Position numbers and translations under genes: made by a program
NCBI GenBank assembly: GCA_016124335.1
Contig: WGNX01000011.1
Coordinates: forward strand, 1 to 64,000
DNA: 64,000 nt
Direction: 5' to 3'
DNA from: Alphaproteobacteria bacterium
GTDB taxonomy: Bacteria > Pseudomonadota > Alphaproteobacteria > CACIAM-22H2
Shown here: piece by piece, positions 1 to 9,308 of the stretch
How the letters are laid out: each line of letters opens with the position of its first letter
How positions within the stretch are numbered: position 1 is the first letter of the stretch
Notes under the pieces: model-generated
What the model was told of the DNA's origin: nothing
The model's database searches: none
The model's input: only the letters and a program-made list of their open reading frames with translations

Positions 1-141
1 GACGGCGGCGCGGACGGCGGCGCGGACGGCGGCGCGGACGGCGGCGCGGACGGCGGCGCGGACGGCGGCGCGGACGGCGGCGCGGACGGCGGCGCGGACG
101 GCGGCGCGGACGGCGGCGCGGACGGCGGCGCGGACGGCGGC
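1..141. repeat. 12-bp tandem repeat array (11 full units plus 9 bp)
   Basis: The unit GACGGCGGCGCG is repeated head to tail without a mismatch from the first base of the window to 132, followed by the first 9 bases of another unit. The array may continue to the left of the window. Because 12 is divisible by 3, all forward frames stay open through it: frame 1 reads Asp-Gly-Gly-Ala repeats and continues to a TAA at 250-252. Frames 2 and 3 are also open past the array, so coding cannot be decided here. Confidence 0.9.
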
Positions 142-252
142 CGATTGCCTCCAAGGGAAGGGGTCGCAAGGACCGTCGCTTTACAAGCAAAAAGTCGATT
201 TCACTCAGGCTTTTCCGCGCAATTTGTCGCGCGGCAGCGGCCGTCGGACTAA

Positions 253-972
253 CCGACCAATGCGACTTCTAAGCGCTGAATTTCAGAATTCCGTACCACA
301 GCGAAAATCGCGTCGGTTCTTAACAACCTCATGGTAGGGCGGCCCGGCGACTCGAGGCGGACCGAGGTGCCCGCCGTCCCGCGGGTCGGCGCCGCGCCGC
401 GCTCACCTCGGCGCCGGCCGCGCCGGGCGCCGCCGTCGGTGCACGGTCCGACGGCCCGAGCGCGTGCATCTAGTGCCGATTCTGCTTGGGTTTTCGACGC
501 CTCGCCCGTCACGCGCCGCGCAGAGGCGGCCACCCGGCCGGCGCAGGCCGCCCCGCCGGTACGGGCGGCCCGCCGCGCGCGCCTCGGCGCCGGCCGCGTC
601 GGGCCCGTCGGTGCACGGTCCGACGGCCCGAGCGCGTGCATTTAGTGCCGATTCTGCGTGGGTTTTCGGCATCCGAGCGGCTGGGCGCGGCGACGGCCGC
701 GAACGCCCCGCAGATGCGTCAGACGTCGGCCGAGCTCGCCTCTCCGCTCGCAACGTCGGACGGCCGACGGCGGCGCCAAACCACGAATTTCGCGCCCGAT
801 CCGAGCCATCGGACACGATTCTAATGCAGCAAACTCAGGCATTCCCTGATCGGCGCATCGGTTCTTTACGAGCCGGCATCAGACTGCGCCATGCCCGGCC
901 GGACTGCGGTCCGGCGAATCCGACGCCGCCGCGGACCGGCAGCGGACATGGTCACGAAGGAAGGAACTGGAC
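253..972. other. Gene-poor island DNA, no convincing gene
   Basis: Several overlapping open frames cross this very GC-rich stretch on both strands, but none has a Shine-Dalgarno site, a recognisable domain or a sensible composition (mostly Arg, Ala, Pro). They are best read as stop-free GC-rich non-coding DNA. The only structure I see is the internal duplication listed separately, and a GGAAGGA ribosome binding site at the right end that belongs to the gene starting at 973. Confidence 0.6.
406..668. repeat. Imperfect direct repeat, copies at about 406-496 and 582-668
   Basis: The segment at 433-496 recurs at 605-668 (offset 172) with only about two mismatches over 64 bp, including the motif GTGCACGGTCCGACGGCCCG. 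Upstream of it both copies share CTCGGCGCCGGCCGCG, with a 3-bp length difference between them, which extends the repeat to roughly 90 bp. No terminal inverted repeats or transposase are visible, so this looks like a local duplication inside the element and not an insertion sequence. Confidence 0.8.
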
Positions 973-1503
973 ATGGACAAGGATCACCCTGCTGCAACAG
1001 CCCTCCGCAAGGTCGACCTACTCATTTCGACCGTCATCTCCTCTCACGGGCTTTCTGCTGACCCGCCGGAGAAGGATCTTGATCGCCGCAAATGTCGCAG
1101 GCTGGCCGATGCCTGCGGCGACTTGCTGCGAGACCTCGGCGAGCGCCTCACGAAACTCCACCAGGTCGACATCGAACTTTCGAGCAAGGTCGCGGCCTCG
1201 AAACCCGGCCGCAAGCTCTTCGCGGCACTCGAGGGCGCCGGCCTCGGGCTGGACGCGGCGGCACGCAGATTCGAACGAATTCTGGGGACCGGCGCGAGCG
1301 AGAACGAAGTCTGGGCGGCGATCGACGCTGCCATCGCCTCGCTCCCGCAGAAGCCGGCCCCGAACGCTGCGGCTGCGGCGACCGCCCCTTCTCAGCCGCC
1401 GGCCAATTCGGCAGCTGAGCCGCCGGAAAATCCTCTGGCTCCAGGCGGCAACAAGACCGCCGCGGCATCCGGGCTTAACCGGGCGCCCAAGGGCAAGGCG
1501 TAG
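973..1503 (+). CDS. Hypothetical protein of an integrative element
   Basis: The 176-residue product is not a family I recognise. The start is well supported by a purine-rich AGGAAGGA ribosome binding site just upstream of the ATG. The first ~125 residues are predicted mainly helical, with charged and leucine-rich stretches (for example a segment around residues 45-70). The last ~45 residues are low-complexity Ala/Pro/Ser/Asn followed by a basic end, like a disordered tail. No signal peptide or membrane segment is present. It lies in the accessory segment that ends at the integrase/tRNA-Lys junction, so it is probably cargo of that element. Function unknown. Confidence 0.6.
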   Translation: MDKDHPAATALRKVDLLISTVISSHGLSADPPEKDLDRRKCRRLADACGDLLRDLGERLTKLHQVDIELSSKVAASKPGRKLFAALEGAGLGLDAAARRFERILGTGASENEVWAAIDAAIASLPQKPAPNAAAAATAPSQPPANSAAEPPENPLAPGGNKTAAASGLNRAPKGKA

Positions 1504-1828
1504 AACGTCGAGCCTCCGAAATGCGCCCCTTGCCGAATTCGGACCTGGACGATGCCGATCCTCGGCGGGACCTGCTCACAACAGGGCAGATCCCGCGCGA
1601 GCGCGGCTACGATTCCGGTCGGCGGGGGCGATCACATCGCCTTGGAGTTTTCGCGTCGGATCCGACAGCCCGCCTCGGCTGCTCCATGAAAATCCGGCTA
1701 GCTCCGAGTATCGCGAGCAGCCAGTACGCGCGCCGTTTCCGTCGCGGCGCTGACTCCGTGTTCGCCGTGCCAGCATCATCCACATGCTGCAGGCGATCAG
1801 AGATCCGAGCATCGCTCGGGGATGCTCG
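1504..1828. other. Intergenic stretch without a supported gene
   Basis: Between the hypothetical protein and the HTH gene only short frames on both strands are open; a 103-codon forward frame from 1521 lacks a ribosome binding site and has an arginine-rich composition typical of out-of-frame GC-rich DNA. The promoter for the HTH-integrase pair probably lies here, but I could not identify convincing -35/-10 elements. Confidence 0.4.
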
Positions 1829-2119
1829 ATGAGCATCTCGAAGGAAAAAGTCGACGTAATTCCGCGCCTCCTTTCGGTGGCCGAGGTGGCGAAGCTGTTG
1901 GGTCGATCCGAGGGCTGGTTCCGCGCGAACCGGGTTCGACTTGAAGGCCTCGGCTTCCCGAAACCGCATCCGGTTTTCGGCAAATACGACCGCATGGACG
2001 TCGAGAGATTCGTCGATCTTTCGAAATCTGGATTGCCCGTTCAGAGCAAACGCAGTCGGGCTCCTTCCGGAGGCGACGAAGCCATCCTTCTCGAGCGGGC
2101 GAAACAATGGTCCGCCTGA
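1829..2119 (+). CDS. AlpA/excisionase-like helix-turn-helix protein
   Basis: This 96-residue protein carries the sequence LLSVAEVAKLLGRSEGWF at about residues 14-31. That is the typical winged helix-turn-helix signature of AlpA, MerR-like and phage excisionase proteins, which choose the direction of site-specific recombination or activate integrase genes. I chose the ATG at 1829 (preceded by CGGGGA) over an upstream in-frame start at 1784 because the latter has no ribosome binding site and would add unrelated residues. Its last codons overlap the ATG of the recombinase at 2107 by 13 bp, so the two are probably translationally coupled. The inferred role is recombination directionality factor or regulator of the element. 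Confidence 0.65.
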   Translation: MSISKEKVDVIPRLLSVAEVAKLLGRSEGWFRANRVRLEGLGFPKPHPVFGKYDRMDVERFVDLSKSGLPVQSKRSRAPSGGDEAILLERAKQWSA

Positions 2120-3177
2120 TGTTCGATGTTCCGTATCTCCGGAAAAAGGCCAGCGGCTGGTACTGGGAGCCGAGCCGGCGGCTGAAGAAGCTTGGCTACA
2201 GCTCGATGCCGCTCGGCGCAGACGATTCGGAAGCTGTACGGCGAGCGCGCGAGATGAATGCCCGTGTCGATGGAGAGGCGGGACGGGCGCCTTACGAACC
2301 AAATCTCCGGAAGGACACGCTCGCCTGGCTAGTCAAGCAATGCTATCTGCCGTCGGACGCCTACCTGAAGCTCGCTCCGAAGACGAAGATCGGATACGAC
2401 CGCGCGATCCGGCAGATCGAAGCATGGGCGGGGGACATGCATCCCCGCGCCGTCACGCGCAAAGCCATAAAGGAATGGCAACGAGGTCTCGAACAGTCGA
2501 CGAGCCGTCTCTCGGCCGCCGCGACCCTCCGCGTGCTCAGGATCGTGATGGGTGTCGCCGTGGACGAGGGGCTGATCCCCATGAACCCCGCGCTTCGAAT
2601 GCGACTAGCGACCCCAGGGCGGCGCGATCAGATCTGGACCGACGAGAACGTCGAAGCGTTCTGTCGGGCAGCAGTTGATGCCGACCGACGATCCATTGCG
2701 CTGGCGCTCCAGCTCGGGCTTTGGCTCGGTCAGCGCGAAGCTGACATCCTGAAGATGGGATGGGATCAGGTGGCGGACGATCTGGGGACAATATCAGTCG
2801 AACAGCAGAAGACGGATGCGCGGATCGTCGTCACCATTACGCCGGAGTTCAGGCCATGGATCGAAGAGACGCCTCGGATCGGCGAGAAGCTTGTCACCTC
2901 GGAAACGACCGGCCTTCCCTATGGTGAGCACAACTTCCGCCACCTGTTTGCCGAGATTCGATCAGCTGCCAAACTTGAAGCGGATCTCCTATTCATGGAT
3001 CTGCGCCGATCAGCCGCGACCAGACTTGCGCAGGCCGGCTGCACCACCAACGAAATCCGGGCAATCACCGGCCACAAGACGCTGCAGATTCTCGAGCGCT
3101 ATGTGCGCGTCGACGAGACGCTGGCCCGCTCCGCGATGGACAAGCTCGTCGCGAACAGATCGCGCACCAAAAATTAG
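2107..3177 (+). CDS. Tyrosine recombinase (site-specific integrase)
   Basis: The 356-residue protein has the phage-integrase fold order: N-terminal arm and SAM-like core-binding region (about residues 65-165), then the catalytic domain (about 175-345). Visible catalytic residues are Arg210 (GQRE), a candidate Lys235, Arg300 in the motif MDLRRSAAT, His323 in TGHKT and the nucleophile Tyr332 in ERYVRVD. The first His of the usual HxxR box is Met297 here, a variation I believe occurs in some alphaproteobacterial integrases. The gene reads toward the 3' end of tRNA-Lys, 127 bp away, so this tRNA is the likely integration site. It overlaps the HTH gene upstream. Probably functional, since all frames and the other catalytic residues are intact. 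Confidence 0.9.
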   Translation: MVRLMFDVPYLRKKASGWYWEPSRRLKKLGYSSMPLGADDSEAVRRAREMNARVDGEAGRAPYEPNLRKDTLAWLVKQCYLPSDAYLKLAPKTKIGYDRAIRQIEAWAGDMHPRAVTRKAIKEWQRGLEQSTSRLSAAATLRVLRIVMGVAVDEGLIPMNPALRMRLATPGRRDQIWTDENVEAFCRAAVDADRRSIALALQLGLWLGQREADILKMGWDQVADDLGTISVEQQKTDARIVVTITPEFRPWIEETPRIGEKLVTSETTGLPYGEHNFRHLFAEIRSAAKLEADLLFMDLRRSAATRLAQAGCTTNEIRAITGHKTLQILERYVRVDETLARSAMDKLVANRSRTKN

Positions 3178-3304
3178 CTGCGCGACGGAAAATGCACGAT
3201 CCGTTCTCCCGCCGGCGACGGAAAAATGCGATTTTTCGGTCCGGCAGAACAAACCGGAACACGCATATAACGTTGGCCTATATGGAGATTGCGCCCCGGG
3301 GAAG

Positions 3305-3380
<76 letters not shown>

Positions 3381-3403
3381 GCCTTTTCGCTGGCGAGGGC
3401 GGC

Positions 3404-3432
3404 GATATAGCAAAGCGGTCGGGGCTTGTCGA
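3404..3432 (-). promoter_or_regulatory. Candidate promoter of tRNA-Lys
   Basis: On the minus strand TCGACA (3432-3427) and TATATC (3409-3404) are separated by exactly 17 bp and end 23 bp before the tRNA 5' end. This fits a housekeeping sigma-70-type promoter (5 of 6 matches to TTGACA). It lies just beyond the mrdA stop codon, so the tRNA need not depend on read-through from the cell-shape operon. Confidence 0.55.
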
Positions 3433-3458
3433 TAGCGATTCTGTCCACAGATTCCGGG

Positions 3459-5339
3459 TCAGCCGGCCGGGCCCTGGGCGACCTTGGCGGGGCCGTTCTG
3501 AGGCCGGTTTTGCTCGATTTTCATGGCCTCGACCAGCAGGTCCCGGACGATCGGGGCGGCGACGGCCGATCCGCCCCCGCCATGCTCGACGATGCATGCG
3601 CACGCGAATCGCGGCGCATCGACCGGGCCGAACCCGATGAACAGCGCATGCTCGCGCTCGCGCCAAGGGACCTGGTCGATCTTGCGCAGGCCGACACGCC
3701 GCTCTTCCTCGGTGATCCGCCGGACCTGCGAGGTGCCGCTTTTGCCGCCGTAGGCGTAGGCCGGGTCGAGGCTGCGGGCGCGGAAGGCCGTCCCGCGCGG
3801 GTCGTTGACGACCGCCCGCATGCCCCGCATCACGAGTGCCAGATGCGCCTGCGGCACGCCGATGGGCGCTGGCGGCGGAATCGTGCGTTCGTCCACGCGC
3901 CTTCCGTCGATGAAATCGCGCGTCAGATGCGGCACGACGGCGTTGCCGCCGTTGGCGATTCGCGCGGTCATGGTGGCCAGCTGCAGCGGCGTGGCAAGCA
4001 CGTAGCCCTGCCCGATCGCCGCGACCAGCGATTCGCCGCCCGCCCAGCCCTTGCCGGTGCGCGCCATCTTCCACGCGCGCGTGGGGATAAGACCGCCGCG
4101 CTCGCCGGGCAGGTCGAGCGCCAGCGTATGGCCGAGGCCGAAGCGCTTGGCCATGTCGGCGATGCGGTCGGGTCCGAGGCGACGGCCCATCTCGTAGAAA
4201 TAGACGTCGCACGACTGCATCAGCGCCTCGACCATGTCGACCGGGCCGTGGCCGCCTTTCTTGTAGCAATGGAACCGGTTGTCGCCGAGATCCATGTAGC
4301 CCGGACAATTGACGCGCATCTCGGGCTGGATGCCGAGTTCGAGCGCCGCCAGCGCCACGATGGGCTTGAACGTGGAACCCGGCGCATATTGCCCGGCCAC
4401 CGCCTTGTTGGTGAGCGGTGCCCGGTGGTTGCCCAGCAAGGCGCGCCACGACGCACCCGAAATGCCGCGCGCGAATTCGTGCGGATCGTAGCTGGGATGG
4501 GAGGCAAGCGTGAGCACCGCGCCATTCGCGACGTCCATCAGCACGGCGGCGGCACTTTCCTGCGTGGCCAGCCGGTCGGCGGCGAGCGTCTGGAGCTTGG
4601 CATCGATCGTCAGCGCCAGATCGATCCCCGGCTCGCCCTCGTTGCGCGAGAGTTCGCGGATCGGCCGGCCGAGCGCGTTCACCTCGATCTGCGTGTTGCC
4701 GGCACGCCCCCGCATGGCGAGGTCGTAAACACGCTCCACGCCGTTGCGGCCCACGCGGAAATCGGGAAGCTCGAGCAGCGGATCGCCGGTCAGGTCCTGC
4801 TCGGAGGGCGGCGCCACATAGCCGATCATGTGCGCCATCTTGTCGCCGAACGGATAATAGCGCGTCGAGCCGACGTCGATCGTGACGCCGGGCAGGTCGG
4901 GCGAGTTCACCGCGATGCGGCTCACGTCGTCCCACGACAGGTTCTCCTTCACCGTCACCGGCAGGAATTTGCGCTTGCGCGCCACCTCGCGCAGCACGCG
5001 CCGCCGTTCGGCTTCGCTGATCGGCACGATCTCGGAAAGCGCATCGAGCGTGGCAGCGACCGAACCGGTCTGCTCGGCGACCAGAACGACACGATAATTG
5101 AGCTGGTTATCCGCCAGGACCACGCCGCTGCGGTCGAGCACGCGCCCGCGCGGCGGAGCAAGCAGGCGCAGGTTGATCCGGTTCTCGTCGGCCATCGTGC
5201 GGTAACGCTCCGCCTCGACGACCTGGAGATAATACATGCGCCCGCCCAGCACGCCGATGAGCGCGAGCTTGCCCGTGGCGAGAAGCACGAGGCGGCGCGT
5301 GAAGCTGCGCTGGCGGATCGGATCGCGGCTCTGCAGCAT
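3459..5339 (-). CDS. mrdA: Penicillin-binding protein 2 (peptidoglycan transpeptidase)
   Basis: The 626-residue class B PBP cross-links peptidoglycan during lateral wall elongation together with MreBCD and RodA. It has an N-terminal membrane anchor (about residues 16-38), a non-penicillin-binding module, and a transpeptidase domain with all three active-site motifs: STFK with Ser322, SCD at 376-378 and KSGT at 533-536. The ATG at 5339 is chosen over an upstream in-frame start because it follows the mreD stop after one base, indicating translational coupling. It is last in mreB-mreC-mreD-mrdA. The usual next gene, rodA, is absent; tRNA-Lys and an integrated element occupy that position. Confidence 0.96.
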   Translation of the reverse strand: MLQSRDPIRQRSFTRRLVLLATGKLALIGVLGGRMYYLQVVEAERYRTMADENRINLRLLAPPRGRVLDRSGVVLADNQLNYRVVLVAEQTGSVAATLDALSEIVPISEAERRRVLREVARKRKFLPVTVKENLSWDDVSRIAVNSPDLPGVTIDVGSTRYYPFGDKMAHMIGYVAPPSEQDLTGDPLLELPDFRVGRNGVERVYDLAMRGRAGNTQIEVNALGRPIRELSRNEGEPGIDLALTIDAKLQTLAADRLATQESAAAVLMDVANGAVLTLASHPSYDPHEFARGISGASWRALLGNHRAPLTNKAVAGQYAPGSTFKPIVALAALELGIQPEMRVNCPGYMDLGDNRFHCYKKGGHGPVDMVEALMQSCDVYFYEMGRRLGPDRIADMAKRFGLGHTLALDLPGERGGLIPTRAWKMARTGKGWAGGESLVAAIGQGYVLATPLQLATMTARIANGGNAVVPHLTRDFIDGRRVDERTIPPPAPIGVPQAHLALVMRGMRAVVNDPRGTAFRARSLDPAYAYGGKSGTSQVRRITEEERRVGLRKIDQVPWREREHALFIGFGPVDAPRFACACIVEHGGGGSAVAAPIVRDLLVEAMKIEQNRPQNGPAKVAQGPAG

Positions 5340-5340
5340 T

Positions 5341-5856
5341 TCAGCCGCCCGAAAGGAAGACGCGCTGGAAACGGCCGAAAACGGCTGTCGCCACCGGATA
5401 TAGCGCGATCGTGAGCGCAAGCTGCGTGGCGGCCGGCATCGTGTCGGGCAGTGCGCCCTTGAGCGCGAAGCCAAACAGCAGCGTCACGAGCTGCGCGACG
5501 AAGGCCACGATCGCGAAGGCCGCCCAGACGAGCCAGAACGCCTTGCCCCGGAAGACCTTGTGCTGCGCCACGATGCTGAAATGCACGAGCAGCAGCACGA
5601 ATGCGCCAAGCCCCAGCGGCGCGCCCGAAAGCATGTCGTCGAACAGCCCCACCGCGAAGGCGCCCCATGCCGGAAACAGGTCGGGCCGGTGGACGGTCCA
5701 GTAGAAGACCGACATCAACGCGAAGGAGGGCGCCAGCACGGCATATTCCGGCACCGGCAACGGCACGACCGACAGCAGCACGACGATGAAGGCCAGCGCC
5801 AGCGGCAGCGCACGTTTGAGGGCGCGGTCGAGCTGGGCGAGGGCTGCGACCACCAT
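5341..5856 (-). CDS. mreD: Rod shape-determining protein MreD
   Basis: A 171-residue, strongly hydrophobic protein with about five membrane segments. The motif GLFDDMLSGAPLGLGAF near residues 70-86 is characteristic of MreD (usual consensus GLxxDxxxGxPLG). MreD is the integral membrane member of the MreBCD scaffold that links cytoplasmic MreB filaments to wall synthases. The gene starts 10 bp after mreC ends and its stop is one base from the mrdA start, so the cluster is clearly one operon. Confidence 0.93.
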   Translation of the reverse strand: MVVAALAQLDRALKRALPLALAFIVVLLSVVPLPVPEYAVLAPSFALMSVFYWTVHRPDLFPAWGAFAVGLFDDMLSGAPLGLGAFVLLLVHFSIVAQHKVFRGKAFWLVWAAFAIVAFVAQLVTLLFGFALKGALPDTMPAATQLALTIALYPVATAVFGRFQRVFLSGG

Positions 5857-5866
5857 CGCTTGGCCC

Positions 5867-6748
5867 CTAGCGCAGGCGCTTGATCTGCGGCGGCGGTGCG
5901 GCGATCGGCAGCGTGCCGCCCGTGCCGTAATCCACCACGCGCAGGTAGTCGATGCGGTGGAAATCGACGAACGGCTTCACGCGCACGCCGCCATGCTCGC
6001 TCGTCTGCACGACCACGCCCACGGGAAGGCCCGGCGGGAACACGCCGCCATGGCCCGAGGTGACGATGCGGTCGCCCAGCTGCGGGCGCGAGCCCGACGC
6101 CAGGAAGACGAGGCGTGGAAGATCGGTGTTGTCGCCGTCGAGGATCGCACGGTCGCGCGAGCTTTCGATCATCACCGGCACGTGGCTGTTGAGGTCGGTC
6201 AGCAGCAGCACGCGCGCCGAACGCTCGCCCACCTCACCCACGCGGCCCGCCAGCCCGACGGGCGACATGGCGGTATGGCCCTTGGCCACGCCATCGCGCG
6301 CGCCAGCGGCAATGAGCACCGAACGCACGAACGCGCCGCCCGCATCGGCGACGACGCGCGCGGTGATGTAGGTGAAGCTCGCCTCGGTCGCGGCGTGCAC
6401 GGTCTCGCGCAGCGCGCGGTTCTCGGCCTCGAGATTGCGGGCGACCTGCTGCCAGTGCAGCAGCATCGCGTTCTGGTCGCGCAGCCGGCGGTTCTCGGCG
6501 TTCACGTCCATCAGCGCGCGCACGTTGTCGGCGACCTGGGCTGCCGTCTGCACCGGCCTTGAAATGCCGTCGAGCACGGGAACGACCGCGTCGGTCACCG
6601 CCATGCGCAGCCGCTCGACGAACGGCGCTTCGGCCTTGCCGAGAACCATCAGGCCGACCGCGCTGCCCAGGAGCCCCATGAAGGCCGCGCGCTGCGCCAG
6701 CACCCGCATGGGTGCCGCGATCTTCAGCATGGGGCCGGTGCGCTTCAT
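5867..6748 (-). CDS. mreC: Rod shape-determining protein MreC
   Basis: The 293-residue bitopic protein has one N-terminal membrane helix (about residues 18-37), a coiled coil (about 80-115, with the series ENRRLRDQNAMLL), and the periplasmic beta-rich MreC domain containing GLAGRVGEVG and VTSGHGGVFPPGLPVG, both typical of the family. MreC couples MreB and MreD to PBP2 in the elongasome. It begins 23 bp after mreB and 10 bp before mreD. Length is normal for alphaproteobacteria. The C-terminus is Pro-rich and basic. Confidence 0.95.
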   Translation of the reverse strand: MKRTGPMLKIAAPMRVLAQRAAFMGLLGSAVGLMVLGKAEAPFVERLRMAVTDAVVPVLDGISRPVQTAAQVADNVRALMDVNAENRRLRDQNAMLLHWQQVARNLEAENRALRETVHAATEASFTYITARVVADAGGAFVRSVLIAAGARDGVAKGHTAMSPVGLAGRVGEVGERSARVLLLTDLNSHVPVMIESSRDRAILDGDNTDLPRLVFLASGSRPQLGDRIVTSGHGGVFPPGLPVGVVVQTSEHGGVRVKPFVDFHRIDYLRVVDYGTGGTLPIAAPPPQIKRLR

Positions 6749-6771
6749 GGGTCAGGGGCCGTCCAGTCGCC

Positions 6772-7830
<1,059 letters not shown>

Positions 7831-7840
7831 TCAGCGAGTT

Positions 7841-7862
7841 GGGAGTCGGCCGGGCGACTCCC
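7841..7862 (-). promoter_or_regulatory. Hairpin in the mreB mRNA leader
   Basis: GGGAGTCG and CGACTCCC form a perfect 8-bp stem around a 6-nt GC loop, ending about 29 bp upstream of the mreB start codon. No U-run follows, so it is not a classical terminator. If transcribed it would sit just upstream of the ribosome binding site and could stabilise or attenuate the mre mRNA. Confidence 0.5.
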
Positions 7863-8055
7863 GTTCAATGAGCGGATATTCCGGCGGAATTAAGCCCAAA
7901 CGGCACCCCTTGTCGACATGTCTTGGCCGGTTCGTGAAAGCCCCCGCGACCCGATTTCCCGCTCCGTGCCATTCCCCCGCGCCGAACGCCGCAAAGGACC
8001 CTTCGGCACCTCGGCGCCGCGCGACCGTTCCGACACCCGAAAGTCGCCGACGTCC

Positions 8056-8064
8056 TGTGGATAA
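8056..8064 (-). promoter_or_regulatory. Perfect DnaA-box consensus (TTATCCACA on the minus strand)
   Basis: The forward sequence TGTGGATAA is the exact reverse complement of TTATCCACA. It is a single copy upstream of mreB with no neighbouring boxes or AT-rich unwinding element, so it is not an origin. It could be a DnaA regulatory site on mreB transcription or a chance match. Confidence 0.35.
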
Positions 8065-8134
8065 CCACCGGACCTGTCGCCCGGTTCCAAAAGGTACCAG
8101 AGAGAGCGGAATCGCGCACGAGACAGGCAATTCG

Positions 8135-8165
8135 GGCCATGTTTCAAACGTTTGGGAACATGGCC
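8135..8165. promoter_or_regulatory. 31-bp palindrome centred on AAACGTTT
   Basis: The outer arms GGCCATGTT (8135-8143) and AACATGGCC (8157-8165) are perfectly complementary. The inner part adds a G-U pair and a C-G pair around the centre, giving an 11-bp arm. Seventeen bases to the right, GGTTACC (8182-8188) and GGTAACC (8198-8204) form another inverted repeat. These look like operator-type sites for a dimeric regulator in the mreB/flagellin intergenic region, or an mRNA hairpin. Confidence 0.45.
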
Positions 8166-8352
8166 GCAAAATTTCCATATCGGTTACCAGAGGCGACGGT
8201 AACCTATTTAAGCCCTTGATCCGCAAGGCTTGTAACCTCGGCGGAATGTTCAAGCGACAACGCCGCAAATCTTCAGGCCTCCTGTCCTTCGATAGGATAA
8301 TAAAGAAATCACCGGGCGCGCGCAATCCCCGCCCCGCCCCCGATCGGGAAAA

Positions 8353-9171
8353 CTAACGGAAGAGGCCGAGCAGGACCGAGGGCTGCTGGTTGGCGATGGA
8401 CAGCGACTGGATGCCGAGCTGTTGGCGGACCTGCAACGCCTGCACCGAGGCCGAAGCCTTGCCGATATCGGCGTCGACGATGGCACCAAGGCCCGTCGTC
8501 GTCGCATCGACGATCGAATTGACGAAGTTCGACTGGAGCTTGAGCGTGCGCGCTTCCGCTGCGTTGGTGCCCAGCGCGACGTCGACCGCCTGACGGAACG
8601 TCTGGAGCGAAACGAGTGCGGCCGCGGCCTGCGAGGCGGGTAGGATCGCCGTCGTGGCGAACGTGGTGAAGGCCGAATAGACAGACGACTGAGACGACAA
8701 GTTCAGCGTGGTGGCGTTCACGCTTGAAAGAAACGTCTTCGTCGCTGACCCGGCGGACAGCAGGTTCGTGCCGTTGTAGTTCGCCTGATCGATGAAATTC
8801 TGCATCTGCGTCGTCATCTGGTAGAAATCGTTGAAGTAGATGATCGACTGATTGAAGTTGAGCGATCCGTCGGCGAGCTGCGTTAGTTTTGCCTGCATGT
8901 TGCCGATAAGGTCCGAAAGGCCCGTCAGCGCCGCCATCGTGACGGCGCCGAGGCCCACGCCGTTTGCCAGCGACCCCTGCACGGCCTGATACGCCTGAAG
9001 ATTGCCGCGAATGCCCTGCGCCACCGAGAAGGTCGACGCATCGTCGGCGGCATCGGCGACCCGATAGCCGGTCTGCACCTGTTTGGAAGCGGAATTCAGC
9101 GCCGACTGCGTCACGCGCAGCGAGGCCAGCGCGACCATTGCACCGACATTCGTATTGATCGAATTCGACAC
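8353..9171 (-). CDS. Flagellin (short form)
   Basis: The 272-residue protein has the conserved flagellin ends: an N-terminal helical region beginning SNSINTNVGAMVAL and a C-terminal region with VDADIGKASASVQALQVRQQ followed by SIANQQPSVLLGLFR. These form the D0/D1 coiled core of the filament, and the variable middle is very short. I place the start at GTG 9171, preceded 8 nt upstream by AGGAG, because an earlier in-frame ATG (9198) would add nine residues not found in flagellins. It is exported by the flagellar type III system. No other flagellar gene is in the window, so it is an isolated filament gene between the mre and ilv operons. Confidence 0.92.
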   Translation of the reverse strand: MSNSINTNVGAMVALASLRVTQSALNSASKQVQTGYRVADAADDASTFSVAQGIRGNLQAYQAVQGSLANGVGLGAVTMAALTGLSDLIGNMQAKLTQLADGSLNFNQSIIYFNDFYQMTTQMQNFIDQANYNGTNLLSAGSATKTFLSSVNATTLNLSSQSSVYSAFTTFATTAILPASQAAAALVSLQTFRQAVDVALGTNAAEARTLKLQSNFVNSIVDATTTGLGAIVDADIGKASASVQALQVRQQLGIQSLSIANQQPSVLLGLFR

Positions 9172-9261
9172 GGCCGGCACTCCTGATGCTCTATGCAACT
9201 TTTACTTATTGCAAAAAGAGTGCGGAAAATCGGCCGATTCGTCAATACTCCACCCAACGAA

Positions 9262-9289
9262 AAACCCCGCCGGTCGACCGGCGGGGTTT
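9262..9289 (-). terminator. Rho-independent terminator downstream of ilvC
   Basis: AAACCCCGCCGGTC and GACCGGCGGGGTTT form a perfect 14-bp palindrome. On the minus strand the stem is followed by a run of T (GGGGTTTTTCG), the classical form of an intrinsic terminator. It separates the ilv operon from the flagellin gene. Confidence 0.9.
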
Positions 9290-9308
9290 CGCGTTTCGGC
9301 TCGTGGAG

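Noticed and set aside
1..141. CRISPR array
   Set aside because: The repeats are 12 bp, contiguous and without spacers; no cas genes are present.
464..1753. 429-codon plus-strand frame crossing the repeats and the gene at 973
   Set aside because: No ribosome binding site or domain, Arg/Pro/Ser-rich, and overlaps a better supported gene in another frame.
3426..5414. Long 662-codon open frame on the plus strand
   Set aside because: It is antisense to mrdA, whose PBP2 motifs are all intact; GC-rich third positions keep the opposite strand open.
8056..8064. Replication origin at the DnaA box
   Set aside because: Only one box, no AT-rich unwinding region and no dnaA, dnaN or parAB nearby.
9186..9260. 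Sigma-28 or sigma-54 flagellar promoter upstream of flagellin
   Set aside because: A GCCGATTT resembling a sigma-28 -10 exists, but no TAAA -35 at the right distance; no GG-N10-GC with the right spacing was found.
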